DNA of 64,000 bases from Methylotenera_A sp044222005. Its GTDB lineage: Bacteria > Pseudomonadota > Gammaproteobacteria > Burkholderiales > Methylophilaceae. A program made the position numbers and the translations under genes. Below, one piece after another: positions 8,135 through 16,671 of this stretch (position 1 is the stretch's first letter; every line of letters begins with the position of its first letter). The notes under the pieces were generated by a model. The model was not told the DNA's origin. It saw only the letters and a list, made by a program, of their open reading frames with translations, and made no database searches. The stretch spans positions 147,124 through 211,123 of the forward strand of contig JBGANY010000003.1 of assembly GCA_044222005.1 (NCBI GenBank), written 5' to 3'.

Positions 8135-8211
8135 TGGCGCGCCCGAAGAGATTCGAACTCCTGACCCCTTGGTTCGTAGCCAAGTACTCTATCCAGCTGA
8201 GCTACGGGCGC
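8135..8211 (-). tRNA. tRNA-Arg (ACG)
   Basis: A 77-base cloverleaf with encoded CCA. Acceptor GCGCCCG pairs with CGGGCGC, discriminator is G, D arm contains AGCTCAGCTGGATAGAG, anticodon loop is CTACGAA (anticodon ACG), and T arm contains GTTCGAATC. Wobble A34 would need deamination to inosine to read CGN codons. Clustered with tRNA-Ser 67 bases upstream on the same strand. Confidence 0.96.
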
Positions 8212-8278
8212 ATTTGATTTATTTCAAAATCTAAGCCACGCATTATACGCGATACTGCGTGTTTCTTAAAGATAAAAC

Positions 8279-8372
8279 TGGCGGAGAGCGAGGGATTCGA
8301 ACCCTCGATACAGATTTAAGCCCGTATGCTTCCTTAGCAGGGAAGTGCCTTCGACCACTCGGCCAGCTCTCC
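8279..8372 (-). tRNA. tRNA-Ser (GCU)
   Basis: A 94-base class II tRNA with encoded CCA. Acceptor GGAGAGC pairs with GCTCTCC, anticodon is GCU inside CTGCTAAGG, and a long variable arm (GCATACGGGCTTAAATCTGTA region) is present as required for serine tRNAs. Reads AGC/AGU. It lies 63 bases downstream of the lysC stop and may be cotranscribed with it. Confidence 0.96.
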
Positions 8373-8435
8373 GTTTAGTACTTTTGAGGGCGTGATACTA
8401 CGCGAAACGCCTCTATAAATCAATTAGAAATTGGC

Positions 8436-9668
8436 TTATTCCCCTTCTAATTCAAATGCTTTGTGTAGTACGCGCACGGCAAGTTCCATATATTTTTCTT
8501 CAATCACCACAGCGATTTTTATTTCACTGGTGGAAATCATTTGAATATTGATGCCTTCTTCAGCCAGCGTGCGGAACATTTGGCTGGCGATGCCTACGTG
8601 CGAGCGCATGCCGACGCCGACCACAGCAACTTTTGCGATTTTGTCATCACCGCTGATTTCACGCGCATTGATGTGGCCTTGCACTTTATCGCGCAAGATG
8701 CCCAGGGCTTTGTTCATCTCGTTTTTATGCACGGTGAAGGTGAAGTCGGTGGTGCCATCCGCGCCGGTGTTTTGGATGATCATGTCCACATCAATGTTAG
8801 CCTCTGCGATCGGGCCTAAAATCTGGTAGGCGATGCCAGGCTTGTCAGGCACGCCTAGTACGGTGATTTTGGCTTCATCGCGGTTAAATGCGATGCCAGA
8901 GATAATTGGTTCTTCCATGTTGGTTCCTTCATTTTCTTCAAACGTGATCAGTGTGCCATCGCCTTCATCTTCAAAGCTGGAGAGCACACGTAACTTAACT
9001 TTATATTTGCCTGCAAATTCTACCGAGCGGATTTGCAATACTTTGCTGCCTTGTGAAGCAAGCTCTAACATTTCTTCGAAAGTGATTTTGTCTAAGCGGC
9101 GCGCTTCCGGCACGATGCGCGGGTCAGTCGTGTAAACGCCGTCTACATCCGTGTAGATTTGGCATTCGTCCGCTTTCAATGCGGCAGCGAGTGCAACACC
9201 GGTTGTATCAGAGCCGCCACGGCCAAGCGTGGTGATGTTGCCGTTCGCATCCGCGCCCTGAAAGCCTGCCACGACAACCACGTAGCCATCATTCAGGTCG
9301 TTCTTGATATTGTTATCGTCAATATTTAGGATGCGTGCTTTGCCAAAAGCATCGTTGGTGAGGATTTTGACTTGTGATCCAGTGTAACTTTTGGCTTTGA
9401 TGCCAAGCTCCATCAAGGCAAGCGCTGTCATGCCTATGGTAACTTGTTCGCCGGTAGAAACCATCACATCCAGTTCGCGCGGATCTGGTTCCGGCATTAT
9501 TTCTTTGGCAAGAGAAATTAGACGATTGGTTTCTCCCGACATGGCCGAAACCACCACCACAATCTGATGTCCCATCGCCCTATAACGCGCCACGCGTTTG
9601 GCGACATTGCGAATCCTGTCAGGATTCGCTACAGAGGTTCCGCCGTATTTTTGTATAATTAATGCCAT
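8436..9668 (-). CDS. lysC: Aspartate kinase
   Basis: Cytoplasmic enzyme phosphorylating aspartate at the entry to lysine, threonine and methionine synthesis. The product is 410 aa, the usual monofunctional length. The N-terminal kinase domain shows KYGGTSV (residues 7-13), STGEQVT and GRGGSDTTGVALA. Two C-terminal ACT domains (about 265-335 and 345-410) carry the allosteric lysine/threonine site. Related enzymes make a separate beta subunit from an internal start, and Met within EGTNMEEPIIS near residue 250 could serve that way, though no strong site is obvious. Lies 37 bases downstream of alaS in the recA-recX-alaS-lysC run. Confidence 0.97.
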   Translation of the reverse strand: MALIIQKYGGTSVANPDRIRNVAKRVARYRAMGHQIVVVVSAMSGETNRLISLAKEIMPEPDPRELDVMVSTGEQVTIGMTALALMELGIKAKSYTGSQVKILTNDAFGKARILNIDDNNIKNDLNDGYVVVVAGFQGADANGNITTLGRGGSDTTGVALAAALKADECQIYTDVDGVYTTDPRIVPEARRLDKITFEEMLELASQGSKVLQIRSVEFAGKYKVKLRVLSSFEDEGDGTLITFEENEGTNMEEPIISGIAFNRDEAKITVLGVPDKPGIAYQILGPIAEANIDVDMIIQNTGADGTTDFTFTVHKNEMNKALGILRDKVQGHINAREISGDDKIAKVAVVGVGMRSHVGIASQMFRTLAEEGINIQMISTSEIKIAVVIEEKYMELAVRVLHKAFELEGE

Positions 9669-9705
9669 TTTTAGCTCTTGAATTTATTTAATTAAAGTTT
9701 ACCGC

Positions 9706-12363
9706 TTATGCCAATTTATTACTGACCCAGTTTTCTACACTGGCAAGCGCTTTTGGCAATTGGCTGGCGTCGGCGCCGCCTGCCATCGCCATATCTGGTT
9801 TGCCGCCACCTTTGCCGCCAACTTGTCCGGCTACAAAGTTAACAAGATCACCTGCTTTGATTTTTGCAATCAAGTCGCTCGTCACACCCGCGGCCAAGCT
9901 CACTTTGCCGTCATTTACGCTTGCAAGCACAATCGCAGCCGTTTTAAGCTTGTCTTTGAGTTTGTCCATAGTTTCACGCAGTGCATTAGCATCCGCGCCT
10001 TCTAGTGTTGCTGCAAGCACTTTCACACCATTGATCTCCACTGCTTGTGTAGTTAAATCGTCACCTTGGCTGGAAGCGAGCTTTGATTTCAAACGCGCCA
10101 GTTCCTTTTCCAGCGACTTTGCATGCTCGCTTAATTGTGCGACCTTATAGGCAAGCTCGCCAGTAGGTGCTTTTAGCTCGTTCGATAATAGGCGTAACTG
10201 ATCCTCTTGTAACTGCACAAATGTTAATGCGCCATCCCCTGTCCAAGCTTCGACGCGACGTACACCTGCTGCTACGCCACTTTCCGACACAATCTTGAAA
10301 AGTCCGATGTCGCCCGTACGGTTTACATGTGTACCGCCGCATAGCTCGCGGCTGCTGCCAATATCCAGCACACGCACTTCATCGCCATATTTTTCGCCAA
10401 ACAGCATCATCGCACCGGTTTTCTGTGCGGATTCAATATCCATCACGCGCGCTTGGCATGCAGTGTTAGCCAGAATCTCCGCATTTACCTTGATTTCCAC
10501 GATGCGTATCTGTGCATCAGTCATCGGTGCATTGTGCACAAAGTCAAAACGTGTTTTGTCCTCATCTACCAAGCTACCTTTTTGCTGCACATGCGCACCC
10601 AGTACTTCACGCAATGCCTTGTGCATCAGGTGCGTGGCAGAGTGGTTACGCATAGTCGATGCGCGGGAAGTCATATCTACATTGGCTTTCACGGTATCGC
10701 CCACATTCAGTGTGCCGGTTTTGAGTATGCCGTGATGTCCGAAAACTGCGGCCTGGATTTTCTGCGTATCTTCCACCGCAAAAATGCCGTTATCACCTTT
10801 TAGTACACCGCTGTCACCAATTTGACCGCCGGATTCTGCGTAAAACGGTGTAACGTCTAACACCACAACGCCTTGGTCGCCTTCATTTAAACGGCTTACT
10901 GAGCTGCTGTCTTTGTACAATGCGAGTACTTTGGCGGTCGTTTCAAGTGTTTCGTAACCTTTAAAATCGGTGCTGGCGCCGCTGTATTCCAGGTTGGTTG
11001 CCATTTTGAACTTGCCCGCAGCGCGTGCTTGTTCCTTCTGTTGTGCCATTGCAATATCAAAACCAGCTGTGTCTACGGTAACATCGCGTTCACGGCAGAT
11101 GTCGGCAGTTAAATCTAGAGGAAAGCCGTAGGTGTCGTGCAATCTAAATGCTACTTCTCCATCAAGTACTCTAGATCCATGGCCAAGTGCTCCAGAAGAC
11201 TCCTTAAGATACGCTTCAAGAATATTCATACCGTTTTCAATGGTCTCAAAGAAACGGTCTTCTTCCTGCTTTAGCGTATTGGTAATGCGCGCCTGTTCGG
11301 TTTTCAATTCCGGGTAAGCGCCGCCCATTTCAGTCGTTAAATCTGCCACCATATTATGGAAGAACGCTTTACGCGCGCCTAGTTTGTAGCCATGCCTAAT
11401 GGCACGGCGGATGATGCGGCGCAGCACGTAGCCACGGCCTTCGTTACCCGGAATTACGCCATCGGCAATTAGGAAGGAGCAGGCGCGGATGTGGTCAGCT
11501 AACACTTTTAGGCTTGGGCTGTTTAAATCTGTGGTTTTAGTTTCGCGTGCAGCAGCAGCAATTAAGGTGGTGAAAATATCAATTTCATAATTGGCATGTA
11601 CATGCTGCAACACAGCAGCGATGCGCTCTAAGCCCATGCCAGTATCCACCGATGGCTTCGGCAGTTTATGCATTACGCCAGCTTCGTCGCGGTTAAATTG
11701 CATGAACACGTTGTTCCAGATTTCGATGAAACGATCGCCGTCTTCATCCGGGCTGCCGGGCGGGCCGCCAGGAATATGCTCGCCGTGGTCGTAGAAGATT
11801 TCTGTACATGGTCCACATGGACCGGTGTCGCCCATCATCCAGAAGTTATCTGAAGCATAACGCGCGCCTTTGTTGTCGCCAATGCGTATTACACGCTCGG
11901 TTGGCACGCCAATTGTTTTTGTCCAGATGTCATAAGCCTCGTCATCTTCGGCATAAACGGTGACCGTGAGCTTATCTTTAGGCAGTTTGAATACGTCGGT
12001 TAATAACTCCCATGCGTAAGCAATCGCATCCTGCTTGAAGTAGTCGCCAAAACTAAAATTGCCCAGCATTTCAAAGAACGTGTGATGACGTGCGGTGTAG
12101 CCGACATTCTCCAGGTCATTATGCTTGCCGCCGGCACGTACGCATTTCTGGCTGGTTGCAGCGCGGGTGTAAGGGCGCTTGTCAAAGCCCAAAAACACGT
12201 CTTTGAATTGGTTCATGCCCGCATTGGTGAACAGCAGGGTAGGGTCGCCGTGTGGTACCAGTGAGCTGGATGCGACTACTTCATGGCCTTTGGAGGCGAA
12301 AAAATCGAGAAACGCTTTGCGGATCTCGTTGCTGCTAGGGTTGCTGCTTAATTTAATTGTCAT
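9706..12363 (-). CDS. alaS: Alanyl-tRNA synthetase
   Basis: Class II synthetase charging tRNA-Ala. The product is 885 aa, full length. The order is catalytic core (FASKGHEVVASSSLVPHGD, FTNAGMNQFKD, then GDTGPCGPC), tRNA-recognition region, editing domain with the zinc motif HSATHLMH and CGGTHVNRTGDI, and a C-terminal DHHA1/C-Ala domain containing GGKGGGKPDMAMAGG. Its ATG overlaps the recX stop by 11 bases (ATGACAATTAA), indicating translational coupling. Co-location with recA and recX is common in proteobacteria. Confidence 0.98.
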   Translation of the reverse strand: MTIKLSSNPSSNEIRKAFLDFFASKGHEVVASSSLVPHGDPTLLFTNAGMNQFKDVFLGFDKRPYTRAATSQKCVRAGGKHNDLENVGYTARHHTFFEMLGNFSFGDYFKQDAIAYAWELLTDVFKLPKDKLTVTVYAEDDEAYDIWTKTIGVPTERVIRIGDNKGARYASDNFWMMGDTGPCGPCTEIFYDHGEHIPGGPPGSPDEDGDRFIEIWNNVFMQFNRDEAGVMHKLPKPSVDTGMGLERIAAVLQHVHANYEIDIFTTLIAAAARETKTTDLNSPSLKVLADHIRACSFLIADGVIPGNEGRGYVLRRIIRRAIRHGYKLGARKAFFHNMVADLTTEMGGAYPELKTEQARITNTLKQEEDRFFETIENGMNILEAYLKESSGALGHGSRVLDGEVAFRLHDTYGFPLDLTADICRERDVTVDTAGFDIAMAQQKEQARAAGKFKMATNLEYSGASTDFKGYETLETTAKVLALYKDSSSVSRLNEGDQGVVVLDVTPFYAESGGQIGDSGVLKGDNGIFAVEDTQKIQAAVFGHHGILKTGTLNVGDTVKANVDMTSRASTMRNHSATHLMHKALREVLGAHVQQKGSLVDEDKTRFDFVHNAPMTDAQIRIVEIKVNAEILANTACQARVMDIESAQKTGAMMLFGEKYGDEVRVLDIGSSRELCGGTHVNRTGDIGLFKIVSESGVAAGVRRVEAWTGDGALTFVQLQEDQLRLLSNELKAPTGELAYKVAQLSEHAKSLEKELARLKSKLASSQGDDLTTQAVEINGVKVLAATLEGADANALRETMDKLKDKLKTAAIVLASVNDGKVSLAAGVTSDLIAKIKAGDLVNFVAGQVGGKGGGKPDMAMAGGADASQLPKALASVENWVSNKLA

Positions 12364-12784
12364 CTGTTTTAGTATTCAGTACTTTTTTAATCACATCAAA
12401 ACCAAAGCCGCGACCCTGTAAAAATCTGGCTTGTCTTGTCCATTCATCACGGCTTGCAGGCGCCGAATCATATTTTTTGCGCCAAACTTCGCGTGCATTC
12501 TCTAACTCATTTTCTTTTACCTGGCTGACAGCATCTGCGATCAGCTCGTCCGCCACGCCTTTTTCGCGAAGTTCATGAGCAATTTTGGCGCTGCCAAATT
12601 TGTGTGAACGCGCATGCACGATCTGTTCGGCAAATCTTGCATCCGAAAGCCAGCCACGCTTTTTAAAATCCTCTAATAAGGCTGGGACATCATCGGTTTC
12701 ATCAGCATAAGCTTTGAGTTTTTGGCCTAGCTCAGCGTATGAATATTCGCGCTTGCCAAGATATTCCAGCGCTCGCTGGCGCAA
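12353..12784 (-). CDS. recX: Regulatory protein RecX
   Basis: Small helical protein that binds RecA filaments and limits their extension. The product is 143 aa, with the three-helix repeats visible from RALEYLGKREYSYAELGQKL through LLEDFKKRGWLSDARFAEQI and ARSHKFGSAKIAHELREKGV. The start is TTG at 12784. An in-frame stop (the recA TAA) is only eight codons upstream and no ATG or GTG intervenes, while AGG lies about 9 bases before the TTG. The gene begins 22 bases after recA and runs into alaS, so RecA inhibitor and RecA are co-expressed. Confidence 0.93.
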   Translation of the reverse strand: MRQRALEYLGKREYSYAELGQKLKAYADETDDVPALLEDFKKRGWLSDARFAEQIVHARSHKFGSAKIAHELREKGVADELIADAVSQVKENELENAREVWRKKYDSAPASRDEWTRQARFLQGRGFGFDVIKKVLNTKTDDN

Positions 12785-12805
12785 GCTTTTGGCCTGGTAT
12801 TCTAT

Positions 12806-13834
12806 TTAGTCATCCTCACCACGAACTGCGGTCATGGTCTCACTCAAAGCTTTCATATTCGCACGAATCTTTGCATCGATTTCGTTAGCAACTTCCGGAT
12901 GCTCTTTAAGATATTCACGCGCGTTATCTTTGCCCTGGCCAATTTTTTCGCCGTTATAGCTGTACCATGCTCCGGCTTTTTCAACCAGTTTTGCATTCAC
13001 GCCCAGCTCGATAATCTCGCCTTCACGCGAGATACCTTCCCCGTACAGAATATCGAATTCTGCTTGCTTGAATGGAGGCGCGACTTTGTTCTTGATCACT
13101 TTAACGCGGGTTTCGCTGCCGATGACTTCGTCACCTTTTTTGATCGCACCGGTACGGCGAATGTCCAGACGCACGGAGGCATAAAACTTGAGCGCATTGC
13201 CACCGGTAGTGGTTTCCGGGTTGCCGAACATCACGCCGATTTTCATGCGGATCTGGTTGATGAAAATCACCAAGGTATTGGTGCGTTTGATGTTGCCGGT
13301 AAGTTTACGTAAAGCCTGGCTCATCAGGCGCGCCTGCAAGCCCATGTGCGAATCGCCCATTTCGCCTTCAATTTCGGCACGTGGCGTGAGTGCAGCAACG
13401 GAGTCGATCACAACGATATCGACCGAGCCGCTGCGTACCAGCATATCGGCGATCTCCAGTGCCTGCTCGCCGGTATCGGGCTGTGAAATCAGCAGTTCTG
13501 GCACGTTAACACCGAGCTTTGCGGCGTATTGCGGATCCAGCGCATGTTCAGCATCAATAAAGGCAGCTACGCCGCCCATCTTTTGCATTTGCGCGATCAC
13601 AGAAAGCGTTAAAGTGGTTTTGCCTGAAGATTCTGGGCCATAGATTTCAACCACGCGGCCACGCGGCAAGCCGCCGATACCAAGCGCAATATCCAATCCC
13701 AGCGAGCCTGTAGAAACCGATTGGATGTCCTCGCCAATGTCGCTGTCACCCATGCGCATGATAGAACCCTTGCCAAACTGTTTTTCAATCTGCGAGAGGG
13801 CTGCGGCGAGTGCTTTGCTTTTGTTGTCATCCAT
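12806..13834 (-). CDS. recA: Recombinase RecA
   Basis: ATP-dependent strand-exchange protein and SOS co-protease. The product is 342 aa, normal length. Walker A is GPESSGKTTL (about residues 67-76), with EIYGPESS before it, FIDAEHALDP, the loop region GDSHMGLQARLMSQALRKLT, NQIRMKIGVMFGNPETTTGG and an acidic C-terminus (VRGEDD). First gene of the recA-recX-alaS-lysC unit. No CTG-N10-CAG LexA operator is visible in the ~90 bases before its ATG. Confidence 0.99.
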   Translation of the reverse strand: MDDNKSKALAAALSQIEKQFGKGSIMRMGDSDIGEDIQSVSTGSLGLDIALGIGGLPRGRVVEIYGPESSGKTTLTLSVIAQMQKMGGVAAFIDAEHALDPQYAAKLGVNVPELLISQPDTGEQALEIADMLVRSGSVDIVVIDSVAALTPRAEIEGEMGDSHMGLQARLMSQALRKLTGNIKRTNTLVIFINQIRMKIGVMFGNPETTTGGNALKFYASVRLDIRRTGAIKKGDEVIGSETRVKVIKNKVAPPFKQAEFDILYGEGISREGEIIELGVNAKLVEKAGAWYSYNGEKIGQGKDNAREYLKEHPEVANEIDAKIRANMKALSETMTAVRGEDD

Positions 13835-13999
13835 GTTTTTGCCTTTATTTTGAATTACTTAAATTAACTGCTAATTATTCCATAATTTGCTGCTTAACGT
13901 AAGCATTGTATGGCTTGAAGAATATGAATTTTAAGTCAACCATTTGTAAACTGATGCGTTCCAATAATTAGGGAGAGTAATTTTGGAACGGAGGAGACC

Positions 14000-14368
14000 A
14001 TGAGAATTTTAGCTTCTATGTTGATCGTGCTGGCCGTTAGCGCAGCTTCCATTTCAACAGCCAGTGCGCGCGATTCTTTCAGCCTGGGCATCAATGTCGG
14101 TGGTTACGGTTATGCGCCGCCGCCGGTGGTATATTATCCTGCGCCTGTTTATTACAGCGAGCCTGTGGTTTATTACCGTGAGCCAGTATGTTATCGTGAA
14201 CCTGCGTATTATCGTTCTGAACCGCGTTATTACAGCTATGCGCCATCAGTAGTATCGTTTGGATACTACAATGATGGTTATCGTCATCACCACAGAGGCT
14301 GGGGACATGAGGGACGAGGGCATCGTGGCTGGGATCGTGGCGGTCGACGTCATCATGACGACGATTAA
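14000..14368 (+). CDS. Secreted Tyr/Pro-rich repeat protein, function unknown
   Basis: A 122-aa exported protein. Residues 1-23 form a signal peptide (LASMLIVLAVSAASISTASA, then RDSF). Next comes a low-complexity block of Pro-Val-Tyr-Tyr and Arg-Glu-Pro units (about residues 38-80: APPPVVYYPAPVYYSEPVVY and REPVCYREPAYY) and a His/Arg/Gly-rich tail (YRHHHRGWGHEGRGHRGWD) ending HHDDD. It resembles the PXPV-type repeat proteins of Beta- and Gammaproteobacteria, whose role is unknown. The His-rich tail might bind metal, which is inference. A GGAG site precedes ATG 14000. Stands alone between divergent recA and convergent pncC. Confidence 0.8.
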   Translation: MRILASMLIVLAVSAASISTASARDSFSLGINVGGYGYAPPPVVYYPAPVYYSEPVVYYREPVCYREPAYYRSEPRYYSYAPSVVSFGYYNDGYRHHHRGWGHEGRGHRGWDRGGRRHHDDD

Positions 14369-14369
14369 T

Positions 14370-14861
14370 TTAGTTTAGAGCATGTAATCTTTCAATGAGG
14401 CCGGCCATCATTGTGATGGTGGCTTGTTGACGGATTTGTTCGCGATTGCCAAGGAAGTGTGTAGTTGCCGTTGTCAAGGGCATATCAACACCTACCCAGG
14501 CAAAATATACAGTACCAATGGGTTTTTCTGTGCTACCGCCGTGAGGCCCGGCGATTCCGGTAATGCTGCCGACGATATGTGCATGGCTGTGTTTAAGCGC
14601 GCCTTCAGCCATTTCACGCGCGGTCTGTTCGCTTACCGCGCCAAACCTTTCCAGAGTTTGTGAGCTTACTCCCAACATTTCATTTTTGGCGGCATTGCTG
14701 TAAGTAACAAAGCCACGCTCAAACCATGCCGAGCTGCCAGCGATACTGGTAACTGCTTGCGCCACCATGCCGCCGGTGCATGATTCCGCCAAAGCGAGCA
14801 TGAAGCCATGCGCTTTAAGCGCTGCGCCTAACTCGGCGGCTAACGTTGAGAGATGATCCAT
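14370..14861 (-). CDS. pncC: Nicotinamide-nucleotide amidohydrolase PncC (CinA C-terminal domain)
   Basis: Deamidates nicotinamide mononucleotide to nicotinate mononucleotide in pyridine nucleotide recycling. The stand-alone CinA C-terminal domain of 163 aa shows the family motifs AESCTGGMVAQ, GFVTYSNAAKNEMLGV, SITGIAGPHGGS and KPIGTVYFAW. A frame extension begins at TTG 14882, but ATG 14861 (MDHLSTLAAELG) gives the usual start and still overlaps pgpA by 22 bases. Last gene of a compact - strand run thiL-pgpA-pncC. Confidence 0.93.
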   Translation of the reverse strand: MDHLSTLAAELGAALKAHGFMLALAESCTGGMVAQAVTSIAGSSAWFERGFVTYSNAAKNEMLGVSSQTLERFGAVSEQTAREMAEGALKHSHAHIVGSITGIAGPHGGSTEKPIGTVYFAWVGVDMPLTTATTHFLGNREQIRQQATITMMAGLIERLHALN

Positions 14862-15331
14862 GTCGCCAAAGGTAATAGGCAAATGATGGCATACACTGCT
14901 GCCAGTAAATCGTCGAACATCACGCCAAAGCCATTTTTAAGTTTGGCGTCAAGCTGGCGGATGGGGAACGGTTTCCAGATGTCAAACAGGCGAAACAGTA
15001 AAAATGCGGCCGGCCATAACAGCCAGTCGCGCGGCACAAAAGCAAGCACGAGCATCATCGCCACGATTTCATCCCACACCATACTGCCGTGATCAGTCAC
15101 GCCTAGCGCTTTTCCGGTTTTGCTGCAGCAATAAATGCCGAATAAAAACAGCACGAAAATAGTGACGAGTTGTGTAGTAAATGAATGTTCAGAAATCAGC
15201 CAAAACAATGGAAATGCTACCAGCGTGCCGAAAGTACCGGGGGCTTTTTTTGCCAGGCCGCTGCCAAAGCCCAGCGCGAAGAAATACGCGGGGTGTGAAA
15301 GTAGAAATTTGTAGTCAGGCAAAGTGGTCAT
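14840..15331 (-). CDS. pgpA: Phosphatidylglycerophosphatase A
   Basis: Inner-membrane phosphatase converting phosphatidylglycerophosphate to phosphatidylglycerol. The frame opens further upstream, but ATG 15331 (MTTLPDYKFLLSHPAYFFAL) gives the family N-terminus and a 17-base overlap with thiL. The product is about 163 aa with the PgpA signatures GFGSGLAKKAPGTFGTL, VWDEIVAMML and FRLFDIWKPFPI, plus several membrane helices. Acidic residues in DEIV and FDIWKP are those expected for the magnesium-dependent site. Translationally coupled to both neighbours. Confidence 0.94.
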   Translation of the reverse strand: MTTLPDYKFLLSHPAYFFALGFGSGLAKKAPGTFGTLVAFPLFWLISEHSFTTQLVTIFVLFLFGIYCCSKTGKALGVTDHGSMVWDEIVAMMLVLAFVPRDWLLWPAAFLLFRLFDIWKPFPIRQLDAKLKNGFGVMFDDLLAAVYAIICLLPLATWIISQR

Positions 15332-16268
15332 AACCTTTGGCTTGAAGCTGTACCAGTTTATTTTCCGCATCATACACGCGCAATCCTGGTGTAGCACAAG
15401 TTTTGCCGATGCGGGCGAGTGGCAGATTCAGGGTTTCACTTAATGCGTCGATCTCTTCTCTTGCAGCTTGCGGTGCCGTGAAGCACAGTTCGTAATCATC
15501 GCCACCACCTAAGATGTATGCCTCAAGCCCCGCGTCTTTATTGGCTTGCAGGGCAGGTAAATGCGGGATTTGCACTATAAAAACGTCTGCGCCCACATTT
15601 GAGGCTTTTAGAATGTGTCCCAAATCCGCCGCCAGCCCATCAGAAATATCAATCGCGCTGTTCGCAATACCGCGTAAAGCTAAACCTAAACTGATGCGCG
15701 GCATCGGCCTGTGAAGCGCATGGATACCGGCTTCCAGAGCATCGTTTTCAAGCTTTATTTTGCCCTGCAAGTGTGCCAGGCCAGCTGCGGCGCTGCCAAG
15801 GTTTCCGCTCACCCAGATGTCATCTTCAGCCTGTGCACCGTCACGCTTAAGTGCCTGATTTTTAGGCACTTCACCCATGATGGTGACGCTGATATTTAGC
15901 GGCCCGCGTGTAGTATCGCCACCAATTAAATCCACATTAAATTGCTCGGCACAGGCAAAAAAACCGAGTGAAAATTCGCTGAGCCAAGCTTCATTTACTT
16001 CAGGCAAAGCCAGTGCCAGTGTTGCCCATTTGGGCTGTGCACCCATCGCCGCCATGTCGGAAACATTGACCGCAAGCGCTTTCCAGCCGATGTCATAGGG
16101 CGCGGCATCATGAAAAAAATGCGTACCCGCCACCAGCATGTCGGTCGCAACGGCGAGTTCCATGCCTTGAGATACGCTAATGAGCGCTGCGTCGTCGCCC
16201 ACGCTTAAGTTGGTATGGTGCGAAGGCTTGGTAAAATGCTGCTGGATTAAATCAAATTCTGAGGCCAT
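15315..16268 (-). CDS. thiL: Thiamine-monophosphate kinase
   Basis: Phosphorylates thiamine monophosphate to the active cofactor thiamine diphosphate. The product is 317 aa, normal for the family. The ATP-binding AIRS-type domain begins EFDLIQQHF, with the metal-binding Asp motifs VGDDAAL, DLIGGDTTRG and AIDISDGLAADLGHIL, and GGGDDYELCF in the C-terminal domain. ATG 16268. The gene is followed by overlapping pgpA and preceded within 3 bases by the VanZ gene. Confidence 0.96.
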   Translation of the reverse strand: MASEFDLIQQHFTKPSHHTNLSVGDDAALISVSQGMELAVATDMLVAGTHFFHDAAPYDIGWKALAVNVSDMAAMGAQPKWATLALALPEVNEAWLSEFSLGFFACAEQFNVDLIGGDTTRGPLNISVTIMGEVPKNQALKRDGAQAEDDIWVSGNLGSAAAGLAHLQGKIKLENDALEAGIHALHRPMPRISLGLALRGIANSAIDISDGLAADLGHILKASNVGADVFIVQIPHLPALQANKDAGLEAYILGGGDDYELCFTAPQAAREEIDALSETLNLPLARIGKTCATPGLRVYDAENKLVQLQAKGYDHFA

Positions 16269-16271
16269 GAT

Positions 16272-16652
16272 TTATTGTAAGTTAGACTTAGGTTTTCTTG
16301 CATAATAGGCCAAAGCCGAACTGATTTGTATTGCCAGTAAGATGCCAGCGACATCAGCCAGCCAGTCACCGGCGCTTGCCATGCGTGTCATCGTGAGCAT
16401 GCTTTGCAGCCACTCGATCAAGGCGCCGTAGCACACCAACCCCAGACTAACCCACCGCTTTTTTTGCGGGAAAGCCAGATAGCCCGCCGAGGCGAGCGTT
16501 GCAAATACCAGCGCATGCTGCACTTTATCCCAATATGGCCAGCCACCTTGTTTGGGGGCGAGTTCGATCAGCATCAGCACTGTAGTAATGGCCAATAAAA
16601 TCCAAAAAACAAAAGGGGCAATGCGCAGCGTTTTCTGAAATAGTTTTTTCAT
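16272..16652 (-). CDS. VanZ-like family membrane protein
   Basis: A 126-aa integral membrane protein with four predicted helices. Visible segments are APFVFWILLAITTVLMLIEL, the conserved WDKVQHALVFATLASAGYLA, and GALIEWLQSMLTMTRMASAGDWLADVAGI. These match the VanZ-like family, where Asp/Lys-His and the E...R...D...N/D pattern are conserved and function is mostly unknown. The frame extends to 16733, but ATG 16652 (MKKLFQKTL), preceded by CAGGTTG, is preferred because it avoids a large overlap with mog. Confidence 0.83.
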   Translation of the reverse strand: MKKLFQKTLRIAPFVFWILLAITTVLMLIELAPKQGGWPYWDKVQHALVFATLASAGYLAFPQKKRWVSLGLVCYGALIEWLQSMLTMTRMASAGDWLADVAGILLAIQISSALAYYARKPKSNLQ

Positions 16653-16671
16653 ATCAACCTGATTCGTTGAT

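Noticed and set aside
9800..10803. Long + strand open frames opposite alaS
   Set aside because: They are antisense shadows of a well-conserved gene, with low-complexity Ser/Thr/Pro composition and no start signals.
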